A DNA stretch of 64,000 nucleotides from contig OU612070.1 in NCBI GenBank assembly GCA_914767715.1, positions 27,702,025 to 27,766,024 on the forward strand, given 5' to 3'. This stretch comes from Membranipora membranacea. Lineage: Eukaryota > Bryozoa > Gymnolaemata > Cheilostomatida > Membraniporidae. Position 1 is the stretch's first letter; the number at the start of each line of letters is the position of its first letter. A program made the translations under genes and the position numbers. The notes under the pieces were generated by a model, which made no database searches, had not been told where the DNA came from, and was given only the letters and a program-made list of their open reading frames with translations. Positions 35,801 to 46,226 of this stretch are shown one piece after another.

Positions 35801-38322
35801 ACCCTATACCAGTGTTCCCTGCTGTACCTTCAACAACAGTCCCTCCTGAAATTTAATATAAAGGTTTAATGGTAAGCTTACACTCAAACAAAGTGACCTT
35901 CACCTTAAATGACATTAGTCAATTGAACTTTATATATCATGTTTATCAATTAGATGAAAAGAGACAGCTTTGTTAATACATATTTATATTTTGATTCACT
36001 ATGTACTTACAGTAACAAGGTCACTCAGTCCATATACAAAGCAAAACAAAAGGTGTATGTTGAACATATGGGTCACAACAATGACTACTATTTTCAGCAT
36101 TGCAAATCTAATTCATTAGCTTTTTGTTATGACTGGTTTCAATTGACAAATTATTTCTGCCCATGTGCCCAGACCTAATAATGATAAAGTGTTTGTGGGT
36201 AAAACTCAGCTATCACATGTCCGTATTTACCTGGTTTGAGTTGTCCTTTCCTCTCTGCGTCTCTGACGAGGAACAGCGCAGCTCTATCTTTGACAGACCC
36301 TCCTCCATTAGCAGACTCAACCTTAGCTAAGATCTCACATCCTGTCTCTTCGCTCATAGCATGTAGCTTAACTAGAGGAGTGTTACCAACTAATCCTGCA
36401 AATCCTGGTCTCACATCTCCCTAAAGAAAAAATCACACACCTTCTCTGGTATCATAATTACTATGGTTGCCACTGAGGATTTGTTTTTACACGCACAAAA
36501 CGGACATTTTCCAGGCAACATACTAAGCTGATTTCAACACTAAATCTTGCATGGGTGCAGCATTCTTGATGAGATTTGTCAAAAATCAAAATATTAATTA
36601 CACTTACATTCCTCCATCCATCACTTATGAGGAGCATTCTGAACAATTTGGTCAAGCCAATTTAAACTCTGTTTATTTGGATTTTAATCTTCATAATCAA
36701 AGAGTCAAATCTGAAAACTTGTTCTGTTCTGTTCGACACGACATATAATGCTTTGAAGTTGTGATGGCACTACTCCTCAAAACTAAGTGATGAGAAAAGT
36801 CTGGGCCTGGTATTTCATAGTGTCATCTGCTCAATTTTTACCAGATTTCTCATTCTGACCCAAACAATTGTAATTGTTGTTTAGTGTCACTGTTTGACAA
36901 CCACCACTCAAAGCTTGAGGAGACAAACTACATGCATCACGCATCTGACGACACAGCAGACGACACTATTATTTATAATAGTGCACTCAACCACCAAACT
37001 CTGCAAGACGATCTATGTCAACTCGAAGAATGGGAGGAGGAAAATGATATGGAAGTTCACCCTCAGAAATGCCAGCATATCTTGTTCTCACGAAAGAAAC
37101 ACCAGCAAGATAACACCTACAAACTACGCAATACTACCATTCCCAAGTCAGTGGACATCAAGTATCCCGGTGTGACCCTGGACGACCAGCTGACTTTCAG
37201 GCAGCATGCGAAAAACGTGTCTGCCAAATCCAACTCAAGTCTAGGCTTTGTAAGGAGAACTATCCTCACAAGCTCAACATCTGTCAAGAGCACCGCCTGC
37301 ACATAGATAGTCAGACCAGTGCTTGAATATGCATTGGGCTATTGGGACTTCATTGGTAAGACTGATGCTGCAGACCTAGAAGCAGTTTAGCGACGGGCGG
37401 CACGAATGATCTGCAGTATAAGGAGAACAGACAGGAAGACGAGCACCACAGGTCTTCTCAAAGGCTTAAACCTCCCAACTCTGGCGGAGAGAAGAAAATC
37501 TGCTCATCTGCAGCAGTTCCAGCACCACCACTTCAACACCACTGATAAAACCATCCAGACATACCTGCAGCCGCCAATTTCAACACCAAAACGCAGACAT
37601 CAGTACCGATATATAATACCTCACTCCAAAACGCAACACCACCAGCATTCGTTCCTTATCAATACCGCGAAGGAGTGGAACAATTGACAGACACTAGTAA
37701 CTTCCTCAGGCCCCCTGATCGGTTGTAGGAAACACCAGTACTATCTATTTGACGTATATGGTTATTGACCTGGTACGATTAACAGATTCATGAGTTAACC
37801 AAGTTTCCATAGTCCCGATGAAAATTTGGTGTTGAAACTATACCAGCTCAGGTATGTGCTCAGGTATGTGGGACACACAACACACCGGAAGAAAACGTGT
37901 TTCTAAGAACACAGGCACATTAGTGTGAGAGGGAGTATCATTATGGGGGGAAGGGCTTGCGGATGCAAAGAATAACAGTTGGATAATACAATCAGTCCTT
38001 GTTTGCAATAATAATGACTGCCCATAGTCTTTGGAAAATTAATGCATTTGAGTTGAATTTTTATCCACAGTCCATACACAAGTATCTGCTACCTATGGCT
38101 TGGTGGATACACATTTGACAGACATCGAACCATTCTAAATAAATTAAGAAGAGAAAGTATATTTTAAGACTAACAAACTTAACAGTTACAATGGCTGCTG
38201 TTTCTCATCATTCTTACTAACCAACAAGATCAGTTTTGACATACTTATCCTACTATACTTACAGTGATGACTCTTGTTGAAAGGTATCTCCGACCTACTA
38301 GTGCAGCAGCTCTGTAAGCCAT
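32819..38322 (-). CDS. PLP-dependent cysteine synthase (O-acetylserine sulfhydrylase-like), probably mitochondrial
   Basis: Spliced model: 38322-38263, 36420-36231, 35845-35736, 35184-34980, 34630-34515, 34095-33937, 33676-33602, 33355-33250, 32865-32819. Total 1068 nt, 355 residues, a normal length. Fold-type II PLP enzyme: [10 protein letters not shown] (30-39); NGGGSVKDR with Schiff-base Lys64; substrate loop [12 protein letters not shown] (from about 89); phosphate-binding GTGTGGT (198-204); [18 protein letters not shown] (293-297), near the pyridine nitrogen. The EGTAGNTG form and the long GPEIWNQT insert resemble the fungal/bacterial Mcy1-type branch rather than cystathionine beta-synthase; no heme or CBS domain is present. 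Exon 1 encodes an Arg/Ala-rich, acid-free 20-residue leader ([17 protein letters not shown]...), fitting mitochondrial import. Likely chemistry: sulfide plus an activated serine gives cysteine, or cyanoalanine-type chemistry as in nematode homologues. Odd point: Asn-Gly replaces the usual Asn-Pro before GGSVKDR. Confidence 0.93.
36884..37690 (+). pseudogene. 3' part of a jockey/CR1-like LINE reverse transcriptase
   Basis: One frame runs with only two in-frame stops (about 37304 and 37388). It contains the RT active-site block [20 protein letters not shown], then the thumb-like [13 protein letters not shown] and the post-RT block [15 protein letters not shown] ... [10 protein letters not shown], which is typical of non-LTR elements. 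The 5' part (endonuclease and N-terminal RT) is missing, so the copy is 5'-truncated and inactive. It lies antisense in intron 1 of the cysteine synthase gene, between exon 1 (presequence) and exon 2. Confidence 0.85.
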
Positions 38323-38433
38323 CTTAGATTCTTGTTTTTATATTGCACACAATACACACCCTGCTGCAAAACAAAAACAAATGCCACAACACCTGGCTGT
38401 GAGAAGATAGCCCAAATTCTTACACATATTGTC

Positions 38434-38468
38434 AAGTTGTCCTCTTCTATCTTTTTAGAGGACAACTT
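38434..38468. repeat. Small perfect hairpin
   Basis: AAGTTGTCCTCT (38434-38445) pairs exactly with 38457-38468 across an 11 nt T-rich loop. It lies about 110 bp upstream of the cysteine synthase start codon, in the presumed promoter or 5' UTR. Confidence 0.6.
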
Positions 38469-39561
38469 TCAATATATACTCATATGAATGTATATACCAG
38501 AAATAATTATTATTGCAATATTATTGTCTAACATTCTAACGCATCTTGATTATATATTTTAGGAGGTTATTGTCACATTTATGATAAATTTGTTATTGAC
38601 ATCAAAGGAAATGTAATACAAGCAAAACTTTGGTGTCTCTCTCCGAGGTAGAATCTAAGACTTGTAAAACTTGCTCATTTAGAGATGTCATTTTTAGTTC
38701 TCTATGTTGCTGGAAAGTTGTAGAACAAGTAAGATCTCTCTAGTGGTACTGCATTAGCCACGTACCAAGGCTTTTTCGTGTCCAGTGAGGTTTATTAGGT
38801 TTTGGATAAACCGAGTCTATATAAGTTCATCTCAAATAATTTTGGATTTTGTAATAACATGCGTCATTGTAGGATGTGCAGGTATATGCATTTTAGGGCA
38901 GAGAATCTCTTTTCCCTTTGATGCAATGGCAACATTATTATTTTTGTAAGACATTTTATTGAGATTTTTAACTTTCCATACAAGAATGTTACAAACAAAA
39001 GAAAATGTTGACCTCATAAACAAGCAAAATATATCTGTGCACAAAAATAAGAATTCAAAGATGGAGAGTAAGTGTAAGTGTTGATTAATTGACAGATATT
39101 ACGCATTATTTGACTGATATGAATTGATTTAATAATCTTGTATGTTATAACTCTAGTGAGGTATCATTATGAGTGATTTCAAACACCAATCATACAGAAC
39201 GATGACAAGCAGTAATAATTTGTTGAGCCATCATTGTGGAGGGAGCAGCCAGATATATATGTGTATGAAAGGTAAGAGTTATCTTCATCTCCACAGATAT
39301 GGTGCAACTAACATGACATCCTGTACTCAGCTTGAACTCAGCCACTGTACTCCACCCAATATTAGTACTTGGTCTCCTACTTTCTCTGACCGTAATGACC
39401 AGGTGATGGGTTTGCGATAATGTGTTTAAAATTGATTCGGCAGTATGTGTACTGACATTTTATAAAGCACCGTGTTACACTATCATGAATTTTCAAATAG
39501 CATTTTACGATGATAATTTTTATGGTCCAGTGAAAAAAAGATCCCGCTATTGTTATAGCCT

Positions 39562-39705
39562 AGTGGATCTAGACCATGTTTGGTCCATTTGCCTGCATTC
39601 CGAGTTGCTCCTGATTCACTGGTCACGCCGCAGGCAAAGACAGGGGCGCGACCAGTAGAATGGGGAAACTGGAATACAGACATTTAGATCAAACCTGATC
39701 TAGGT
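39562..39705. mobile_element. MITE family 1 copy
   Basis: It starts near GATCTAGACCATGTTTGGTC, continues CATTTGCCTGCATTCCGAGT, and ends with GATCAAACCTGATCTAGG. Internal GACTGGTCGCG / CGCGACCAGT-type stem sequence is present. Same family as 10623-10882, 11388-11535 and 49215-49325. Confidence 0.75.
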
Positions 39706-40906
39706 GGACCTCATAAACCATGGCTGTGAGAATACAGGATAGTCTACCTGGTTGTGCCGGTTACAAACACTCCAATCTTCATAATATACAGACTCACATG
39801 CTCCTTTAATATCTCCGACCACAGAGGTATATTATAAGTGCCTCCATATCAACGTGTGTGAAAATCGGAAAATAGAAAAATCTTAACTGGCATCTATGAC
39901 ATACTGGACAGAATATACAGTAAGCCATGAAAATATCCTTGTAGCACTTTAACAAGGAAAATTAGACGGATAACGGGTGCAACTTTAGAGAACCAGCCTC
40001 TCTCCTAGCATTTACATACATTCGTACATATCACGAGTAGTGCAACCATTGGCACCAAATAAATAGCTGCTAGAAAGAAGCACGGATTTCTCCACTGAGA
40101 CACTCCTTGTACAAGACAGCTCAAGAAGAATGTGTGTCCATTTGCACTGACAGAATTGAGAGATTATGTTATAAAAAAAACAGGTAATACAGGGAAAATT
40201 CTGACTTCTTCTTGTTGGCAGGTCATTGTTCATTTATTGCTAATAAATAAGCAATGACCAACAGGTTCTGTATATAAATATGGATACAGGTTAGTTTTTG
40301 TTGTTGTTGGAATATTGATGTGAAGTTTTATCTCATCTATCGGGCTGTGTGGTTATGTGCTTCTTATGTACTTTGTCTCCCCAAAACATTCACACATAAT
40401 CCAGTCAACATATCATTCATAGTGATAGTCACTGTTAGTGTTTGTAAGAATAATCTGAGTAGGCCTATTATCTCCCTGAGTACTAGCTAGCAGCCTCAAA
40501 AGAGGTTTACTGCCTACACCGATGAACAAGACCCAAAATACTTCAGGTTCCATGTAGTTTGTCATGTTTTCATTTCTGATTCCACAATTAACTTATCTAA
40601 TTAATACAAATCATATAATCATTCCTATCAGCGGTGTATTACAGAGAGAAAAGAATAAACAGAAAATACCATTGCCAATCGAGTAATATTGATAAATACG
40701 CTTACACAAACCTGAACAAACTAAGGAGATCATGGACACAAATAACATAAAACAAAAATATCAACTATTTTAACGTAAAATCCTTTGCCAGTTTCAACAT
40801 TCTCTTATCCTGTCGGTCCAAGGTATCAATGATTGCTGTTATAAGCAGGCCTTAATTGAGTTAAATATATCGGGAGAAATAAAATGGCTGCTTTATGAAA
40901 GTCTAT

Positions 40907-43900
40907 CTATCTGGGTACTTGAGTGTATTTTCTTCTTCTAAGAACTTCATCCACAATAAACACAGCCACAAGAACCAGGAGCGTCTGTAAAATATCAATC
41001 AGGTTTTGCAATCTTTAATTCAATAAAACTCATCAGCAAACATCAAACTCTGACTACATCCTCATGGATGACACTCGATTAACTAATAACGTGATAGGAA
41101 CTTAGACACATTATATTCAGGTTTTTAGATGCTGGATGAACTGTGAATTTATGATTTATTAGGCAGGAAAGAGTTGTCTGCAGTGCTACAAAGTAGGCAG
41201 ATTTATATTTTGTGCTTTTGAGGTGATCGATTCAAATTTTGGAAATTATGGCCATCATTTATTCCAAGATTGTAAAATCTCCATATGCTGGAGGTGATTT
41301 GGACATTCTCACCACTAAAGGTACACCAATGAGCGCGACAAAGAAGATACCATCACTTCCTATTCCTCTTCTGTCAGCCAGTATCTCTGCTGGTATTGTT
41401 GTGATCAGAACATCATCAGAAGCAGTGGTGTAATACTCAACTGGTTCCTTCTCTGTTAGAGAACTAACGGGTTTTCTTGTTACTCTTATTTCAGATGGCC
41501 ATCCAGGCTCCATGCTACTAGGAGGTTCTGTAGTGGTTTCAATAGTTGTTGCTGGTATATCTACAATTTTTTATTCTTCTTTTAATATCAGATTATATTC
41601 GAATTCACTGAAACAAACTTTAAATATTTTAGTTATGATACCTTTCATGTGCTAATAATTTTGTCAGGAAATCACTGGTAATATTGAGAGTAAATGTAGA
41701 GCCGTAATAAATGGAATCATCATATTCTAGAGAATTGGTAATCATCTGTATTGGGGATTTTTATAGATTGATGTATCCTAGAAACGCATGTGACTTCTGC
41801 TTGTATTTCTTTCAGTTTCAGTCAAAACTTGGATAGTTTTCACTCACCAGGAACTTGCGATGTAAGCTTCTCATCATAAATTTTGTATTCATGATTTATT
41901 ACATCCCAACATGCACCCCGAAAACACGAATGGTGTGGTCCACATTTAGCCCCATCAGATACTTGAGTTGGATCAAATTCGAATTTACCGACTGCAAAAA
42001 ATATCTCTAAATAATAAGCAAGTCAAGATAATCAAAAGCCATCTTTGTAGTTACTTTATCACGGCGCTATTACTTATTTCCTACTACTATTAACTGTTCC
42101 TCAAAGTAGAAAATGTTTGCAGATTTGGAGTTTTCCACCTATGAATTAAGGAAGGACAACTACGTGTGGTAGAGATTCAATAATGCTCACTTAACTCTTT
42201 TACTAATATGGCAGAGCTGTATATTCGTTAGTCAATTATTAACATATGTGATTATATTCACATAAAAACCTATTCACTCTTAGTGATATTCCATGGAAAT
42301 CTACTAAACGAACCTTCTGTAGGACGGAGCATGACGGACGTACAGACCTTGCCTCTCCCTCCAAGGTCAACAACTTGTGGTTGAAGGAATCGAGTTTTAT
42401 TAAGCGACTCCAGCTCACTGGCTGATACTTCACAGTGTAGCAGGCCACAAGTAGGATATAGTCGACCAGTGCAGGGCCGAAACTTGTATACTCCCCACAC
42501 AAGCGCATAGCCACAATTACCGGATGCGTTAGCTTTAAACCAGTTAAAATATATGGTATGCAGTTAACCAGGTTTCTATTAGAGTTAAGTTTGATTTATT
42601 GACAAGAAAACAGAATTGGAAACGGAAAGATGGAAAGATGATCTGCTTAGGAATTTTACTTACCATTTCGATTGAGGTCATAGCATGAATCATGAGAAGC
42701 GTAGGAGCCCTTCCAGATGCCAGCGCATCGTGAGCTGTGAGATCTGCATTTCCCATAGAGGCAATAAGCGGGTCCCATATTGTTACACGGCGCCCCATCT
42801 CGTAAGCTAATGTCCTCAGGACATTCGGGGTTGATTCCATCGCACACCTCGGGCACATCACAAAACTCATCAGTAGCTTCCCGACATGTTACTGAGGAAG
42901 GTAGTAATCTGCAGCTTGTCATGTTACAGCATTGACCTAAAATAATATATTTTTGTCAGCTGTTACCTGTTCAACATGTCTTATATAACATCATAAAAGA
43001 TCCCAACCTATTGAAGTGAAAGTGGTTGATGAAGAAGTACTACTACCTTACTACCTGGCACTAAACTACTGAAAATCTGTTTATTGATAACAAAAAGCCT
43101 ACCTTTGTGACATTTTGCATCATCATATATTAATTTACAGCCAGCAGTACAGCATTCATTACCATCGTAACCAGCATCACACTGCTCTCCTGAAAGGAAT
43201 AAAAAGGGCCTCTGTTCGATATATACTGCTCAGACTCTTGCCTCGCCGTCCGACGGGGGGGGGGGGGGGCAGGTGAGGTCAGGTGAAGCACCCTCTGACC
43301 TTAAAGTTACATAATACTTAGCCTATTCCATTTACTCTTAATATAATGCACAAGATCACTGTGTTATCGGGTTTTTTTCTCACTATTTTCTCTGTCAGTT
43401 CCTAGTTGTCTAATACGTTACAACATCTCTCTTTCCCAACAGATATTGAGTAACAGAATCAGTTTTAATAACAAACAAAGGTCAGTTTCCTTTTACATGT
43501 TAAATAACTTCACCCACCTGGTTCAACTAGATGATTTCCACATATATGGTAATGTTTATTTGGTAAAGGATCATTATGCATGCAGCTCCCGAAGCTCTGA
43601 ATATACCAATTCATTTGCCGTTTGGAACATTTTGAGAAGATATAAATTTCTTTCTTTTCTTGAGGAACTAAAATACAAACCGAAAAACAAAAAAGATGAA
43701 TGAAAGTAATTATTAACTTCAACAAACTTTCCATTATCAAAAGCATCCAAGAGTGAGTTCAGCGCATTCGTAAACCAAGAAAATTTGAATGACCCTTTAC
43801 GTTTTACCATTTAGTTGAGCTAAAAGGCATCAATTGTATTTCAGTGCAAATTTACCTGGTGAAAGATAAGCTGACATGATACATTTAATGTCAGCAGTCT

Positions 43901-45176
43901 CAGTCTTATTATCACATGGATTGTCACCGTTTGCCTGTGTAAGTGTATCTCTGCACCATGGATGATAGGCCATATTCTGAGTATGATGGGCTCCTAAATT
44001 GTGTCCAATCTCATGTGTCAAGGCTATAGCTGTTTTGAAAAGTGACGGCATTTTCGACACTACTACTGTGCTGTTTATGGAGCAAAGCATAATTCTCAAC
44101 GAAGTACCACCAACTATACATTCAGGTGGGGGTGTAGAAAGCAGTGCTACTCTCAAATCTGAGTTGAGCATATCTGTATCATTATACTGATATTTTTGAA
44201 AACCCCGATACCATTGCCTGCTGCTGTTGCTGCCGAGACCTCCTTCTTTCTCGGCACAAATATGGGTGAGATTAGGATGCAGTCGAGGTCGATCTGACCA
44301 GATGTCGATGGTCTTCAAGACCAGACCAAGATTGAACTCAACAAAGTAAGTATTTGCTAAACTGACAAGATAGAAAATATGCTTTAGGCGGAGTTGGGGA
44401 GATTTGTATATTTCCTCCTGTGCCAGGGTGTAGTCAACAACAAAGTAGATCTCATAATATAACGGAATTTGAGACCAAAAGTCATCCAGATGTCTTTTAC
44501 TGATGTGATTTTGGATTTCATGTTTCTTGTTGAGTTTGAACTTTTCAAGCAGGATGTCTGGATCAATAGTTGAATTTCCAACAAATTTTGTTGAGATGAA
44601 ATGGTCGTCTGTAGAGTTATCCCTCCTGGCAGAGGAAAGATCATGTTCCTCAGACCCAAACTGTATATAACCAGATATCCCTTCACAGAGGTTGATTGAA
44701 GCTGCGATGATGTTTTCCGGCAAGGTTGCAAAGTAACAATGTTCAGGATTGAAGAAGGGTAGTGTTTCATTCAAGAACTCAGTCTTAAATAATCCATCAT
44801 CATTTTGGTATTTTAGGCTGAACTCTTTACTGATCAGTTTTTGGTGTTTCACAAGGAGTAGAATAATATCACGCTTGTCGCCCATGCGGTGAATTGTCAT
44901 ATCAATGGTTTCAAGTTTAGGTAGGGAGTTTTCTAATTCACGTAGGCTTATAACTGAGGGGTAATGTAAGAGTGCTAATTCACTGTGAATCAAGTTATCG
45001 TATCCAATCATTGTAATGTTGACTTGCTCCACAGGGTTGAAGCTATCAACCCAATTCTGCTCATGATGTTGACTGCTAAGAAAGACGTCTTCTAGCAGCG
45101 AAGCTGTTGCAGATAGCATAAGTGAACCAAGAAGCAGCAATACTACTACTGTAATCTTTGAGCTTTGACTCACCAT
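40907..45176 (-). CDS. ADAM metalloprotease-disintegrin, tandem copy A
   Basis: Eight exons: 45176-43856, 43667-43518, 43189-43103, 42936-42664, 42532-42314, 41991-41848, 41560-41313, 40984-40907; total 2520 nt, 839 residues. Order: signal peptide (hydrophobic 9-25); ADAM prodomain; dibasic site SKRH before the catalytic domain; zinc site HEIGHNLGAHH starting at residue 388 with all ligands; Met-turn CIMSA; disintegrin domain from CGNHLVEPG; Cys-rich domain; a stalk rich in Thr/Pro; one membrane span made by joining FFVALIGVPLV to TLLVLVAVFIV; and a short basic tail ending KYTQVPR. Predicted active type I membrane sheddase. The disintegrin loop (CREATDEFCD) appears one residue longer than common forms. 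Exon 5 uses an unusual donor (GAAG|GTTCGT). All internal introns are phase 1 except the last (phase 0). Same layout as copy B, which lies upstream of it in transcription. Confidence 0.93.
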
Positions 45177-46226
45177 TTTTGTAAGTTAACTACTCACTGG
45201 TTTCCTCCATAACTGTGTCACCTTTTGAGAGCATTTATGTAAGTTGATATTGAAAAGGTGCGTAAAAATGATTAGAGTGTGCAGCGGAATGTCTATGTGT
45301 AGTGATGTATGCAATGACAGAGTTATATCCATTGTTGTGAGGCTTGAGCATGCTGACGAACATGCAAACCTAAGATGAGGACAGGATAATGATATTCTAC
45401 TGCCTATAATTTTTAAACTCATTATTATAATATTGTGGTATTTGGATAGTCACATATATCAATTTTTGCCTATTTTGTTGACAAATTTCCTGGAATTTTA
45501 TTTGAATTTTACACTTAAATTGAGATTAATCAGCTTTAGAGCCCCCCAATGATTTGACACCTCTGTCCATGTAGGCTATAAATGATGCGCATAAAATTTT
45601 TTTTTATTCTACTACAAGCTCATTTCAGCTCCTTTCTCCCATACTACGTTGACTAAAGAGTACCCAAACCACGAGAGGACAACTTCGGACATAGGTTGAA
45701 ATACAAGCGTGGAAAACTGCCTTAAACAATTCACAAAAAAATTCCTGTGATAATCTTGGCATTAGTCTTTACCACATTCGTGTTCTAATAAAACGAAGTC
45801 AAATGTATTTTTAATATAACAAGAGGTTTACTGAGCTTTATTGAAAACTAATATTCATAATCATTGTAGTATAATAATATATAGTTTACCTATCATCGCA
45901 CAGGGAAGACAGCTGAAACAGAGCCGAATCAGGGAATGAATACGTTCTTACGCACCAAGATGTCCACTATTCAAATCAAGGGGCTGCTGTGAAGGTCTTG
46001 TGTCCTTCTTGCTTACCCAGCTTCCTATGAGTCATTTTTGATGTGGACACGCCTGCCAATTCCCCTTTTATTTGTTGCAGGGTTTCTATTCTTTCTTCAT
46101 CTCTTACAGTAGGTCGAGTAGAGGATATTGTGGTTTTCATGGAGTTTGTGAGGAGTCAGAAGTGAGATGGATGCTCCATTACTGTCTGTCTATATGTGAG
46201 CTCGAGTGGGTTGTTGTAAAAAGTCT
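45177..46226. other. Spacer between the tandem ADAM genes
   Basis: About 1 kb holds the 5' flank of copy A and the 3' flank of copy B. The first 250 bp next to the copy A start codon resemble the flank of copy B at 51460-51640, for example GATGTATGCAATGACAGAG against GATGTATGTAATGACAGAG. The promoter region was therefore duplicated with the gene. No other gene seen. Confidence 0.6.

Larger units (their letters stand above)
38323..40906. other. Intergenic region, cysteine synthase 5' flank to ADAM copy A 3' end
   Basis: About 2.6 kb between two minus-strand genes. It holds the cysteine synthase promoter side, a 12 bp-arm hairpin (38434-38468) and a MITE family 1 copy (39562-39705). Short frames here show no conserved motif, and I see no further exon. 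Confidence 0.55.

Noticed and set aside
32819..38322. Recent bacterial transfer or contamination as the source of the cysteine synthase
   Set aside because: Eight introns with standard GT-AG sites and base composition like the neighbouring genes indicate a resident animal gene. Ancient transfer cannot be excluded.
38832..39420. Small ORFs between the cysteine synthase and ADAM genes
   Set aside because: No domain, no splice partners and composition like random A+T-rich sequence.
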